Of a stretch of DNA of 35,819 nt, positions 1 through 8,183 are shown one piece after another. Numbering within the stretch: the first letter of the stretch is position 1; the number at the start of each line of letters is the position of its first letter. This DNA is from Burkholderiaceae bacterium (lineage in GTDB: Bacteria > Pseudomonadota > Gammaproteobacteria > Burkholderiales > Burkholderiaceae): the NCBI GenBank assembly GCA_947450225.1, contig CANFUO010000014.1, forward strand, positions 1 to 35,819. Reading direction: 5' to 3'. A program made the translations under genes and the position numbers. The notes beneath the pieces were generated by a model. That model worked only from the letters and a program-made list of their open reading frames with translations, had not been told where the DNA came from and made no database searches.

Positions 1-837
1 ATGAATGTAGAGCAACGCAGAAACTCTTATGAAGAAGTCGCATTAAAACGGGCTAATTTTTCTAAAGAAGTCGAAGTAGAGCCAGTTCAGCTTGGTCAAG
101 TTAGTGGTGAGTGGTTAATACCTCATCATCAGACAAGCGATGGCATCATCATCCATCTGCACGGTGGGGCTTTTGCTGTGGGGAATGCTTTAACGTACCG
201 CGCGATTGGATCACACTTAGCTCAGCATGCAAAGTGTAGGGTCTTAATGCTCAATTACCGTTTATGTCCAGAGCATCCTTTTCCGGCGGCTTTAATGGAC
301 GTGGTCAATACCTTCAAGTTTTTAAAAGAGCAACAAGGACAACAAAAAATAGCCCTCAGTGGCGATTCTGCTGGGGGTAATTTAGCGATCACAGCGACAC
401 TTTATTTACAGCAACACCAATTACCCATTCCTCATGCATTAGGTTTAATGTGCCCTTGGACTGACCTGACAATGTCCAATGAAACCCATCAAACCAAGGT
501 GCTTGTAGACCCCTATTTTCCAAATAGTGAGCGATTAATTGCATTTGCCAAAATATATGCTCAAGACAAGGATCTCAAGGACCCACTGATATCGCCACAA
601 TACGCATCGTTTAAAAATTTTCCACCAGTCATGACCCACGTTGGAGAATTTGAGGCATTACTTGATGATGCGGAAAAGTTTCATCAAAAAGCCATTGCAG
701 ATGGAGTTTCCTCGCAATTGGAAATTTATCCATCGATGTGGCATGTCTGGCAACATTTTGTCGGATTGATGCCTGAAGCCACTCAATCGATTCAAACGAT
801 GGGGCAGTTTTTAGCATTACACCTAGCAAACAAATAG
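1..837 (+). CDS. Alpha/beta hydrolase, HSL (hormone-sensitive lipase) family esterase
   Basis: A 278-residue cytoplasmic esterase-like protein, probably hydrolysing short-chain carboxylic esters. The oxyanion-hole motif HGGAF is at residues 54-58. The nucleophile elbow GDSAGGN is at 121-127, giving Ser123, and the catalytic histidine is His248 in WHVWQ. The acidic member of the triad lies in GEFEALLDD (215-223). The usual Asp of DPLRDE-type enzymes aligns with Glu218, so the acid may be Glu218 or a nearby Asp. The frame opens with ATG at the first base of the window, and HSL enzymes are usually 300-320 residues. The true start could therefore lie further upstream, outside the window. It is followed 21 bases later by hbd on the same strand, so the two may be co-transcribed. 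The substrate is unknown. Confidence 0.88.
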   Translation: MNVEQRRNSYEEVALKRANFSKEVEVEPVQLGQVSGEWLIPHHQTSDGIIIHLHGGAFAVGNALTYRAIGSHLAQHAKCRVLMLNYRLCPEHPFPAALMDVVNTFKFLKEQQGQQKIALSGDSAGGNLAITATLYLQQHQLPIPHALGLMCPWTDLTMSNETHQTKVLVDPYFPNSERLIAFAKIYAQDKDLKDPLISPQYASFKNFPPVMTHVGEFEALLDDAEKFHQKAIADGVSSQLEIYPSMWHVWQHFVGLMPEATQSIQTMGQFLALHLANK

Positions 838-858
838 ATATTATTTTAAGGAAATATT

Positions 859-1707
859 TTGGAAATTCAATCAGTCGGCATCATTGGTGCAGGAATTATG
901 GGGAGCGGTATTGCTCAGGCATGTGCTGCAGCGGGCCTCGATGTTGTGATGGTAGATGTTAATCAGGCGGCAATTGATAAGGGTATGGAAAGCATTAGTT
1001 CAAGTCTTGAGCGTTTAGTCAAAAAAGAAAAATTAACCACCGAGCAAAAAGTGGCAACGATGGCAAAAATTAAACCTTCACTCGCATATGCAGACCTAAA
1101 AGACTTGCAGTTGGTCATTGAAGCGGCAACAGAGAATCGTCCTATCAAGGAAAAAATTCTTAAGCAACTCGATGAAACCTGTTCACCATCAACCATTATC
1201 GCCACCAATACATCTTCACTGTCAGTTACGCAACTCGCAGCCAATGACTCTAATCCTGGGCGTGTGATTGGCATGCACTTTTTTAACCCAGTACCAATGA
1301 TGTCATTAGTTGAGATTATCCGCGGCTTACAAACAAACGACGCTACGCATCAAGCAATCTACGAGATGTCAAAGCGCTTGGGTAAAGAGCCGATTACTGT
1401 CAAGAACTCACCAGGTTTTGTCGTCAACCGAATTTTAGTACCGATGATTAATGAAGCATTCTTTGTATTAGCTGAAGGGCTTGCGACCGCAGAAGATATC
1501 GATGCGGGGATGAAGTTAGGATGCAATCAACCTATTGGTCCATTAGCTTTGGCAGACCTGATTGGTTTAGATACCTGTCTTGCAGTGATGGAAGTGTATT
1601 TCAATAACTTCAATGACTCTAAGTATCGTCCATGCCCATTGTTGCGTGAAATGGTGGCGGCGGGTCAATTAGGTCGTAAAACAGGTAAAGGTGTTTACCA
1701 GTACTAA
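859..1707 (+). CDS. hbd: 3-hydroxybutyryl-CoA dehydrogenase
   Basis: An NAD(P)-dependent enzyme interconverting 3-hydroxybutyryl-CoA and acetoacetyl-CoA, used in short-chain beta-oxidation or polyhydroxybutyrate-related metabolism. The 282-residue length is typical of the single-function family. The Rossmann motif GAGIMGSGIA starts at residue 10. The catalytic pair is His140 in GMHFFNP and Glu152 in LVEIIRG. The signature NSPGFVVNR covers 183-191, with Asn190 at the conserved position. The start is TTG at 859, chosen because AAGGA at 848-852 is well placed and the GAGIMG motif follows at the usual distance. A strong terminator follows the stop codon. Family assignment is firm; the physiological pathway is inferred. 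Confidence 0.93.
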   Translation: MEIQSVGIIGAGIMGSGIAQACAAAGLDVVMVDVNQAAIDKGMESISSSLERLVKKEKLTTEQKVATMAKIKPSLAYADLKDLQLVIEAATENRPIKEKILKQLDETCSPSTIIATNTSSLSVTQLAANDSNPGRVIGMHFFNPVPMMSLVEIIRGLQTNDATHQAIYEMSKRLGKEPITVKNSPGFVVNRILVPMINEAFFVLAEGLATAEDIDAGMKLGCNQPIGPLALADLIGLDTCLAVMEVYFNNFNDSKYRPCPLLREMVAAGQLGRKTGKGVYQY

Positions 1708-1727
1708 AAATCATATGTTTTCTATAT

Positions 1728-1752
1728 GACCGACAATGTCGGTCTTTTTTTT
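1728..1752 (+). terminator. Rho-independent terminator after hbd
   Basis: A perfect 7-bp stem, GACCGAC (1728-1734) with GTCGGTC (1738-1744), has a 3-base loop and is followed directly by eight T residues (1745-1752). It sits 20 bases after the hbd stop codon and separates the esterase/hbd unit from rarD. Confidence 0.92.
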
Positions 1753-1837
1753 AGTATCTTTTCCGGGGATTGGGAAGAGTTCTCAAGGTCTTGAGAATAA
1801 AAAGCATAAAATAGACTTTTGTCTATTGAGAATCTTT

Positions 1838-2746
1838 ATGTCCTCCACGAAGTTGGGTTATTGGAGTGTGGTTGCAAGTTACATCTGCTGGGGCTTTATG
1901 CCTTTGTATACGAGGCAATTTTCTGATGTATCCCTCTTAGAATTTTTCGTGCACCGGATTATTTGGTCAGCCGCCATCCTTGTCTTACTCATGTTGATGC
2001 AAGGAAAATTAATTGCTTTATTTACTAACTTAACCCTAAAACGAATTGGTCTGTATTTTGTGAGCGCTTTTTTAGTATCGGCTAATTGGTACTTATTTGT
2101 ATGGGGAATATTACGTGGCGATATCACTGAGGCTAGTTTAGGTTATTTTATTAATCCCCTTGTGAGTGTTTTACTGGGACTAGTGATACTGCATGAAAAA
2201 ATCCGACGTTTTCAATTAGTAGCCACAATCTTAGTAGTTTTAGGGGTAGGTATCTTAGGCTTTGCTTATGGAAAGTTTCCCTGGTTAGCCCTATCGCTAG
2301 GAGCTAGCTTTGGTTTATATGGATTAATTCGTAAGGTTGGAGATTTAAATGCCGTCGAAGGTTTAACTTTAGAAATGGTACTGTTATTGCCATTCATGTT
2401 CGTTTTAATTTATTACCTCAAAGGTCAGGATCAGTTCATATTTGGTACGCAAGGTGTATTGATTGATATGAAGTTAATGACCATTGGGATTATCACGGCC
2501 TTACCCATGTTGATTTTTATATTTGGAGTGCAGCGCATATCCATGACCACCTTAGGCTTTATACAATACCTGGGGCCAACATTACAATTTTTAAGTGGCG
2601 TCCTAATCTTTAATGAGATGATTGACCAAAATCGCTTAATGGGCTATGGAACAGTATGGCTTGGTTTATTGATATTTGCCCTAGAAGGTTTGTATCAATC
2701 GAGGAAAAATCAAGCTAATCAAACTTCACCGGTGATGATGGATTGA
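1838..2746 (+). CDS. rarD: RarD-type EamA transporter (DMT superfamily)
   Basis: A 302-residue inner-membrane protein of the EamA/RarD branch of the drug/metabolite transporter superfamily, with about ten hydrophobic segments. The N-terminus carries the family pattern SYICWGFMPLY, and the second EamA repeat begins near LGASFGLYGLIRK. RarD proteins are usually close to 300 residues. The start at 1838 (MSSTKLGYW) matches that length. The frame is open back to 1736, but that ATG lies inside the terminator hairpin and would add 34 unrelated residues. The 3' end overlaps the convergent panE by 32 bases. The transported substrate is not known for most RarD homologues. Confidence 0.88.
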   Translation: MSSTKLGYWSVVASYICWGFMPLYTRQFSDVSLLEFFVHRIIWSAAILVLLMLMQGKLIALFTNLTLKRIGLYFVSAFLVSANWYLFVWGILRGDITEASLGYFINPLVSVLLGLVILHEKIRRFQLVATILVVLGVGILGFAYGKFPWLALSLGASFGLYGLIRKVGDLNAVEGLTLEMVLLLPFMFVLIYYLKGQDQFIFGTQGVLIDMKLMTIGIITALPMLIFIFGVQRISMTTLGFIQYLGPTLQFLSGVLIFNEMIDQNRLMGYGTVWLGLLIFALEGLYQSRKNQANQTSPVMMD

Positions 2747-3677
2747 AGTTACCTTGGGTAAATTCACGCATTTTGATGAGGGTATACAGCATCTGATTGA
2801 TCGGTGTAGGAATGCCGTGTTGCTTACCTTTTTCGACAATAGCGCCATTGAGATAATCGATTTCAGTGGCTTTACCTTTTGCAAGATCTTGAGCTGTAGA
2901 AGAGTGCTGCTGGGACATGTGAATAGGAATTTGTGCAATCGCGTCGCTGATGTGTTGCTCATCCAAAATAACTCCCTCAAGCTTTGCAATCAAAAGACAT
3001 TCCAACTTGATTTGATCAGCAAGTTCAAGTATGCCTGGGCTTAGCATTAACTGGGAATAATTAATTTGAGCAATCGCGGATAGAGCGTTGAAAACGCAAT
3101 TAATAATCAATTTCTCCCACATTACTTCAAGCATTGTTTCAGATACCTTATTAGGAATCTTAGCTAAACGAAGCATCTCAGATAAAAAGTTCAGACGATC
3201 TTTGTTTTGTCCTGGGATGGTATTGCCAATAACCAAATGTCCAGCACCAAAGTGGGTCACCTCGTTGGGGGCGGACATAGCAATGGCAGCGTAAACCATG
3301 GCAGAAAAGCATGTTTGAGAAATATGGGTTTTTAATAAAGACGCATTATCTATACCATTTTGCAAACTTAGTAGGACTGCATTTGACTTAAGGTGCGGGG
3401 CAATGAGTTCAGCTGTGGGCAATGTGGATTGGGATTTAACTGCGATGAGCACATAAGCGGCGTCCGCAAGAGCACTATATTGTGTTGTAGCAATCACGGG
3501 AACGGTTTCATGACGATCTTCCCACACCATCTTAAGACCATCATCATTGAATGATGCAATTTGATGTTCACGCGCAATTAAAGTGACAGGGAATCCTGCT
3601 TTTGCAAATAGGCCACCAAAATAGCACCCGACTGCACCGGCCCCTACAACAGCAATTTTAGGTAAAGAGATACTCAT
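2715..3677 (-). CDS. panE: 2-dehydropantoate 2-reductase (ketopantoate reductase)
   Basis: Reduces ketopantoate to pantoate with NADPH in pantothenate and coenzyme A biosynthesis. At 320 residues it is near the family norm. The dinucleotide-binding motif VGAGAVGCYFGG is at residues 11-22. SLQNGID holds conserved Asn107. The catalytic lysine is in WEKLIINC (Lys189), and the C-terminal domain has TEIDYLNG with conserved Glu272. Its ATG abuts the stop codon of hemW with no gap, so it is the last gene of the rph-rdgB-hemW-panE operon. Paralogues with related 2-oxoacid substrates exist, so the exact substrate is a little less certain than the fold. Confidence 0.88.
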   Translation of the reverse strand: MSISLPKIAVVGAGAVGCYFGGLFAKAGFPVTLIAREHQIASFNDDGLKMVWEDRHETVPVIATTQYSALADAAYVLIAVKSQSTLPTAELIAPHLKSNAVLLSLQNGIDNASLLKTHISQTCFSAMVYAAIAMSAPNEVTHFGAGHLVIGNTIPGQNKDRLNFLSEMLRLAKIPNKVSETMLEVMWEKLIINCVFNALSAIAQINYSQLMLSPGILELADQIKLECLLIAKLEGVILDEQHISDAIAQIPIHMSQQHSSTAQDLAKGKATEIDYLNGAIVEKGKQHGIPTPINQMLYTLIKMREFTQGNFNPSSPVKFD

Positions 3678-4910
3678 TTACAGCTCCGAGACAACAGGTA
3701 GAAAGAGTTCTTGCAGATCACTGAGAAACAAAAAACCCAAAGGTGTTGCTTTGAGGTTCATCAGATCCTTTTCTAAAAGACCTTTTTCTACAGCAAGATC
3801 AAGATCAGACTGAATATTCATCTGCTGTAAGCCAGTACGTTGTTCAAACATACTCATTGGAGCGCCATTTTTTAAGCGCAAAGCACCCAACATAAACTCA
3901 AAAGCAAGCTCATCCTGAGCCACCACACGTTCCTCGATAAGGCCATGGCGGTTGCCAAAGACAGATTGCATATAGGTTTGAGGATGACGTTCTTTCACAG
4001 TACGAATGATTTTGTCTGGGAAAGAAATTTTTCCATGAGCACCAGCACCGATACCTAAATAATCGCCAAAACTCCAATAATTGATATTGTGAAAACACTC
4101 TGATTGAGGTTTGGCATAAGCAGAGATTTCATAACGATGTAAACCAGCATTCTCCAAAAGTTGTAGCAAAGATTCTTGCATTTGGGCGCTAAGATCCTCA
4201 TCTGGAATAGGCGGCGGGAATTTAGCGAACAGGGTATTGGGTTCAAGAGTAAGGTGATATAAAGACACATGATCTGTATCAAAACTCAGAGCAGTTTGTA
4301 AATCGGCAATCGCCTCATCAAGTGATTGATGAGGCAAGCCATACATCACATCAAGATTAACGCGTTTAAAGAATTGTTTTGCCACTCCAATAGCGGCAAC
4401 CGCTTCAGCGGCGCTATGGACACGGCCGAGATCTTTTAAGTGACGAGGGTTAAAGCTTTGGATGCCCAAAGAAATACGGGTAATACCACTTTTGGCATAG
4501 GCGGCAAATTTAGTAGCTTCAACCGAACCAGGATTAGCTTCTAACGTAATTTCAATATCACTATCCATGCCTATACGAGCCCGAACATCAGCCAACAATC
4601 GATCGAGACCTTCAGGAGATAAAAGACTAGGCGTACCACCACCAATAAAGATGGAGTGTACCCTACGGCCCCAGATCAGTGGTAAAGACTGCTCTAAATC
4701 ATGGCAAAGAGCGTCTAAATAGCTTTGTTCATCAAAACCTGTGCCTTGATCATTAATGGCATGTGAATTGAAATCGCAATAAGGACATTTCTTTTCGCAC
4801 CAAGGAAAATGAATATATAAAGATAATGGTGGCAAAGACTCCAAATGCGTTTGTTGGCTTGGATAGGATTTCTCTGCCAATTGAATAGGAATAATCGTGC
4901 GTTTACTCAT
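3678..4910 (-). CDS. hemW: HemW, radical SAM heme chaperone
   Basis: A radical SAM protein that binds heme and is thought to insert it into target proteins. It was long annotated as oxygen-independent coproporphyrinogen III oxidase. The [4Fe-4S] motif is Cys38-x3-Cys42-x2-Cys45 in WCEKKCPYCDFNSH. The residue two after the last cysteine is Phe rather than the fourth Cys of true HemN, which supports HemW. The GGGTPS SAM-binding motif and the family sequences SLGIQSF and YGLPHQS follow. It is 410 residues, a little longer than many HemW proteins because of about 25 extra N-terminal residues. It overlaps the end of rdgB by 8 bases, indicating translational coupling. Confidence 0.92.
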   Translation of the reverse strand: MSKRTIIPIQLAEKSYPSQQTHLESLPPLSLYIHFPWCEKKCPYCDFNSHAINDQGTGFDEQSYLDALCHDLEQSLPLIWGRRVHSIFIGGGTPSLLSPEGLDRLLADVRARIGMDSDIEITLEANPGSVEATKFAAYAKSGITRISLGIQSFNPRHLKDLGRVHSAAEAVAAIGVAKQFFKRVNLDVMYGLPHQSLDEAIADLQTALSFDTDHVSLYHLTLEPNTLFAKFPPPIPDEDLSAQMQESLLQLLENAGLHRYEISAYAKPQSECFHNINYWSFGDYLGIGAGAHGKISFPDKIIRTVKERHPQTYMQSVFGNRHGLIEERVVAQDELAFEFMLGALRLKNGAPMSMFEQRTGLQQMNIQSDLDLAVEKGLLEKDLMNLKATPLGFLFLSDLQELFLPVVSEL

Positions 4911-5502
4911 GGGATATTTTACGTATAAGTTCTTGCATTGCTAGCGCACGATGACTGATTTTGTTTTTCAACGCAGGGAGTAGTTCAGCTGCGGTTTGCC
5001 CAAGATCAGGCAGCAAAAAGAAAGGATCATACCCAAAGCCATAGGCGCCGCGAGGTGACTCGATAATCTCACCATTCCAAGAGCCAGAAGCAATGATGGG
5101 TTCTGGATCATTGGGATGGCGAATAAAAACAAGTGCGCAGACATACCGAGCACGTTTGTTCGTATGATTTTTCATGAGATGAAGCAAATGTTCATTATTT
5201 TGTGTATCCGTGGCATCTGGACCAGCAAATCTTGCCGAATGGATGCCTGGAGCCCCGTCAAGTGCTTCAACACAAATTCCGGAATCATCAGCCAAACTTG
5301 GCAGGCCACTGATGGTGCTGGCTTGGCGAGCTTTAGTTAAGGCATTTTCTACGAAAGTTAAGTATGGTTCAGGTGCAGGTGGAATACCAAGTGCTTGCTG
5401 AGAGATGAGCTCAATACCAAGAGGGCCAAAGAGCGCATTAAATTCCGCTAGCTTACCTAGATTTGAAGAAGCTAAAACAATCTTTTTAGCCATTACGCTC
5501 AT
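4903..5502 (-). CDS. rdgB: XTP/dITP diphosphatase (non-canonical purine NTP pyrophosphatase)
   Basis: House-cleaning enzyme that hydrolyses dITP, XTP and ITP to monophosphates and keeps deaminated purines out of nucleic acids. The 199-residue protein has the phosphate-binding N-terminus [13 protein letters not shown], the catalytic stretch [17 protein letters not shown], and the late family motif [11 protein letters not shown]. The start at 5502 forms an ATGA overlap with the rph stop codon. A second ATG at 5493 ([11 protein letters not shown]) would fit the family N-terminus slightly better, and neither has a strong ribosome-binding site. It is the second gene of the minus-strand operon and pairs with rph as in many proteobacteria. 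Confidence 0.93.
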   Translation of the reverse strand: MSVMAKKIVLASSNLGKLAEFNALFGPLGIELISQQALGIPPAPEPYLTFVENALTKARQASTISGLPSLADDSGICVEALDGAPGIHSARFAGPDATDTQNNEHLLHLMKNHTNKRARYVCALVFIRHPNDPEPIIASGSWNGEIIESPRGAYGFGYDPFFLLPDLGQTAAELLPALKNKISHRALAMQELIRKISHE

Positions 5503-6227
5503 TTTGCCAGGGCTTCTTTTTGTAAGGCAACTAATTGACGAATCGAATCTTGACCTAAATCGAGAAGTTGAACAAGTTCCTCGCGAGAGAAGCTAGCACC
5601 CTCAGCAGTTCCTTGAATTTCTACAATACCGCCTTTACCTGTCATCACAATATTCATATCCGTATCACAGTTCGAGTCTTCATCATAGTCGAGGTCAGCG
5701 ACCGCAAGACCTTTAAAAATACCCACTGAAATTGCGGCAACGTGATCAATAATCGGGTCACTCTTGAGAGCGCCACTTTTGAGTAAAAGGTTTACAGCAT
5801 CACGAGCCGCCACGAAAGCACCCGTAATGGCAGCAGTTCTTGTCCCGCCATCGGCCTGAATCACATCACAGTCCAAGTGAATGGTACGCTCACCTAAAAG
5901 CTTGAGATCAAAAATACTGCGCAAAGACCTACCGATTAAACGTTGAATCTCTTGGGTTCTGCCGGATTGTTTACCCCGAGCAGCTTCACGATCGCTGCGG
6001 GTATGGGTGGATCTTGGTAGCATGCCATATTCAGCAGTTACCCAGCCTTGCCCACTCCCTTTTTGGTGGGGAGGGACTTTTTCTAAAATACTTGCATTGC
6101 AAAGGACTTGAGTTGAGCCAAAGCTAATAAGAACAGAGCCTTCAGCATGCTTCGTAAAATGACGGGCGATAGTTACATCTCGGATTTGTGATAATTTACG
6201 CTGACTTGGACGAATCGATGCATTCAT
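5499..6227 (-). CDS. rph: Ribonuclease PH
   Basis: Phosphorolytic 3'-5' exoribonuclease that trims the 3' ends of tRNA precursors. The 242-residue length is standard. Recognisable blocks are [10 protein letters not shown] (37-46), [17 protein letters not shown] (61-77), the RQ-contacting stretch around [16 protein letters not shown], and the phosphate-site region [14 protein letters not shown] (119-132). It is the first gene of the operon and is divergent from yicC. GAAAGGT lies about 10 bases before the ATG. The -35 region of its promoter probably overlaps that of yicC. Confidence 0.95.
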   Translation of the reverse strand: MNASIRPSQRKLSQIRDVTIARHFTKHAEGSVLISFGSTQVLCNASILEKVPPHQKGSGQGWVTAEYGMLPRSTHTRSDREAARGKQSGRTQEIQRLIGRSLRSIFDLKLLGERTIHLDCDVIQADGGTRTAAITGAFVAARDAVNLLLKSGALKSDPIIDHVAAISVGIFKGLAVADLDYDEDSNCDTDMNIVMTGKGGIVEIQGTAEGASFSREELVQLLDLGQDSIRQLVALQKEALAK

Positions 6228-6270
6228 TAATGATTACCTTTCAATTATTTTTTACTATTTTGCCTTTTAT

Positions 6271-6299
6271 TTGGCAATCGCACATCAACACTTTACAAT
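6271..6299 (+). promoter_or_regulatory. Sigma-70 promoter of yicC, predicting a leaderless transcript
   Basis: TTGGCA (6271-6276) and TACAAT (6294-6299) are separated by exactly 17 bases. The yicC ATG begins 6 bases after the -10 box, so transcription should start at or within a base of that A. On the minus strand TTGCCA (6272-6277) overlaps the same -35 and could serve rph. An inverted repeat TTGCC-N8-GGCAA (6260-6264/6273-6277) also covers it. Confidence 0.75.
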
Positions 6300-6305
6300 G
6301 TATCC

Positions 6306-7250
6306 ATGATATATAGCATGACAGGCTTTGGGGCACATCGTCAGCCCTTACTCAATCAGCAGCAAACAGTGGCTTTAGTTTACGTGGAACTAAGGTCGAT
6401 TAATTCACGTTTTCTCGATTTAGTGTTTAGAACCCCTGATGAAGCCCGATTTGCTGAATCCCAAATCAGGGAGCAAATTGCCAAGCGCGTGAGTCGCGGA
6501 AAAATTGAATGTCGGATTCATATTCAGCGAGGCGCTGACATTGAACAAGCACAAGAGACAGACAAGCATCAAGACATCGCGCAAAATTTTCATGTGGGCG
6601 TATTAAGTGAGTTAAAGCATTTTGAGGCGTATATACAAGCGCAATTCCCGGGCGCGGCTGCCTTAAGTGTCAAAGATGTCTTAAGTTGGCCTGGCGTCAT
6701 TCGGCAAGAAGACATAGGTTCAGAAGCGCTGCAAGAAGCCATCTTGCAGGCACTGCATGTCGCCTTAGACGCACTCCTTGCTAGTCGCCAAAGTGAAGGT
6801 GATTTGATGCGGCAAGTCATCATGAAAAATCTTGAGGCGATGGCTGCTATTGTTGCTCACATTGAAGTTAAATTACCAGAAATTATTCAGGCCTATCAAG
6901 ATAAACTTACTGAAAAATTACTTTCAGTATTAAATGGTATTGATCAACAAGGACGAGTGGTTTCTAAAGAAGAGACAGTTGAACGGATCAAACAAGAAGT
7001 GGTGATGTATGGCGTTAGAATCGATGTGGCTGAGGAGATCAATCGTCTCAAGGCCCATTTTGATGCCGTTCGAAGTGCTCTCGCCAAAGGCGGACCCGTT
7101 GGTAAGCGACTCGATTTTTTAATGCAAGAATTACAAAGAGAAAGCAATACCTTGGGAGCGAAGTCAGTTTCACAGGAAACCAGCGACGCCTCCATGGAGC
7201 TAAAGTTACTCGTTGAGCAGATTCGTGAACAAGTGCAAAATTTAGAATAG
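6306..7250 (+). CDS. yicC: YicC family endoribonuclease
   Basis: A 314-residue YicC/YloC family protein. E. coli YicC has been described as an endoribonuclease acting on small RNAs. The family N-terminus MIYSMTGFG is intact, ELRSINSRFLDLVFR follows, and the C-terminal DUF1732 block contains EINRLKAHFDAVR, GKRLDFLMQELQRESNTLGAK and LKLLVEQIREQVQN. It is slightly longer than the usual 285-295 residues because of an insertion near residues 75-90. There is no Shine-Dalgarno sequence before ATG 6306; the promoter places the RNA start at the AUG. gmk follows 17 bases downstream, a common pairing. Confidence 0.92.
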   Translation: MIYSMTGFGAHRQPLLNQQQTVALVYVELRSINSRFLDLVFRTPDEARFAESQIREQIAKRVSRGKIECRIHIQRGADIEQAQETDKHQDIAQNFHVGVLSELKHFEAYIQAQFPGAAALSVKDVLSWPGVIRQEDIGSEALQEAILQALHVALDALLASRQSEGDLMRQVIMKNLEAMAAIVAHIEVKLPEIIQAYQDKLTEKLLSVLNGIDQQGRVVSKEETVERIKQEVVMYGVRIDVAEEINRLKAHFDAVRSALAKGGPVGKRLDFLMQELQRESNTLGAKSVSQETSDASMELKLLVEQIREQVQNLE

Positions 7251-7267
7251 TACGCAAGGAAAAAAAG

Positions 7268-7894
7268 ATGACTTATAGTGGCAGCATGATTTTAGTTGTA
7301 GCACCTTCCGGTGCCGGAAAATCATCTTTGGTATCTGCGTTATTAAGCACAGACACAAGCCTATCCTTATCTGTTTCATACACCACGCGCAAACCCCGAC
7401 CTGGTGAAGAAGAAGGTATCAATTACCACTTTATTACTGAAGCAGAGTTTTTAACGCGTAAAGAGCAGGGGGATTTCTTAGAATGGGCTTTGGTGCATGG
7501 TAATTACTACGGAACATCCAGATCATGGATTATGGATAAAATGCAGCAAGGCCAAGATGTGATCCTGGAGATTGACTGGCAAGGAGCCAGACAAATCCAA
7601 CAACTAGTACCTAATTCGATATGGATTTTTATTTTGCCACCCTCATTACAGATCTTGGAAGAACGCTTGCGTTCTAGAGGTCAAGATGATGAACAAACCA
7701 TTCAACGACGGATTGCCGCGGCTCATGATGAGCTCTCGCATATTGGTGAGGCCAATTATTTGGTGATTAATGATCTATTTCAAGCGGCAGTGTTTGAACT
7801 CAGACAAATCATTTCCTCGAGCCGTTTAAGGACCTTGTCACAGATCGCCAGACATCCAAGCCTCATTGAGAATTTAACGAATTCAACGAAGTAA
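7268..7894 (+). CDS. gmk: Guanylate kinase
   Basis: Phosphorylates GMP to GDP with ATP, an essential step of guanine nucleotide synthesis and of (p)ppGpp supply. At 208 residues it is typical. The P-loop APSGAGKSS occupies residues 12-20, and the GMP-binding region holds SVSYTTRKPRPGE and GINYHFI. The lid region contains RLRSRGQDDEQTIQRR. AAGGAAAAAAAG immediately upstream is a clear ribosome-binding site. It lies between yicC and rpoZ, the order found in many beta- and gammaproteobacteria. Confidence 0.96.
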   Translation: MTYSGSMILVVAPSGAGKSSLVSALLSTDTSLSLSVSYTTRKPRPGEEEGINYHFITEAEFLTRKEQGDFLEWALVHGNYYGTSRSWIMDKMQQGQDVILEIDWQGARQIQQLVPNSIWIFILPPSLQILEERLRSRGQDDEQTIQRRIAAAHDELSHIGEANYLVINDLFQAAVFELRQIISSSRLRTLSQIARHPSLIENLTNSTK

Positions 7895-7908
7895 GAGCAT
7901 TTTTGAGT

Positions 7909-7914
7909 TAGAAT
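7909..7914 (+). promoter_or_regulatory. Putative -10 element for rpoZ
   Basis: TAGAATAGGG begins 15 bases after the gmk stop codon, about 55 bases before the rpoZ ATG. The same ten bases occur before the PHP-domain gene at 33298. No good -35 hexamer is visible, so this is weak evidence for an internal promoter. Confidence 0.3.
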
Positions 7915-7969
7915 AGGGCTATTAGCGATTGCATACCCTGCATTCACACCAGACCTGAAAGTAAACACC

Positions 7970-8173
7970 ATGGCACGAATTACCGTAGAAGATTGTTTAA
8001 AAACGATACCGAACCGTTTTGAAATGGTTCTTGCAGCAACCTACCGCGCACGTCAACTGGTTCAAGGACATACACCTCGTGTTGAGTCAAAAGATAAAGC
8101 TACAGTAACCGCCTTGCGCGAAATTGCTGAAGGCATGACTGACAGAGATATGTTGTCTAAAGTACCTTTATAA
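7970..8173 (+). CDS. rpoZ: RNA polymerase omega subunit
   Basis: A 67-residue omega subunit, which helps assemble RNA polymerase and forms part of a ppGpp-binding site in proteobacteria. The sequence [10 protein letters not shown]...[16 protein letters not shown] is the family signature, with the second conserved block [13 protein letters not shown]. It is shorter than the 91-residue E. coli protein, as is normal in Burkholderiales. It lies 10 bases before spoT, so the effector enzyme and a polymerase subunit that senses its product are co-transcribed. Confidence 0.95.
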   Translation: MARITVEDCLKTIPNRFEMVLAATYRARQLVQGHTPRVESKDKATVTALREIAEGMTDRDMLSKVPL

Positions 8174-8183
8174 GGTCTAGTTT

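Noticed and set aside
1736-1837. In-frame N-terminal extension of rarD from ATG 1736
   Set aside because: The ATG lies in the loop of the hbd terminator and the 34 extra residues do not resemble the family N-terminus.
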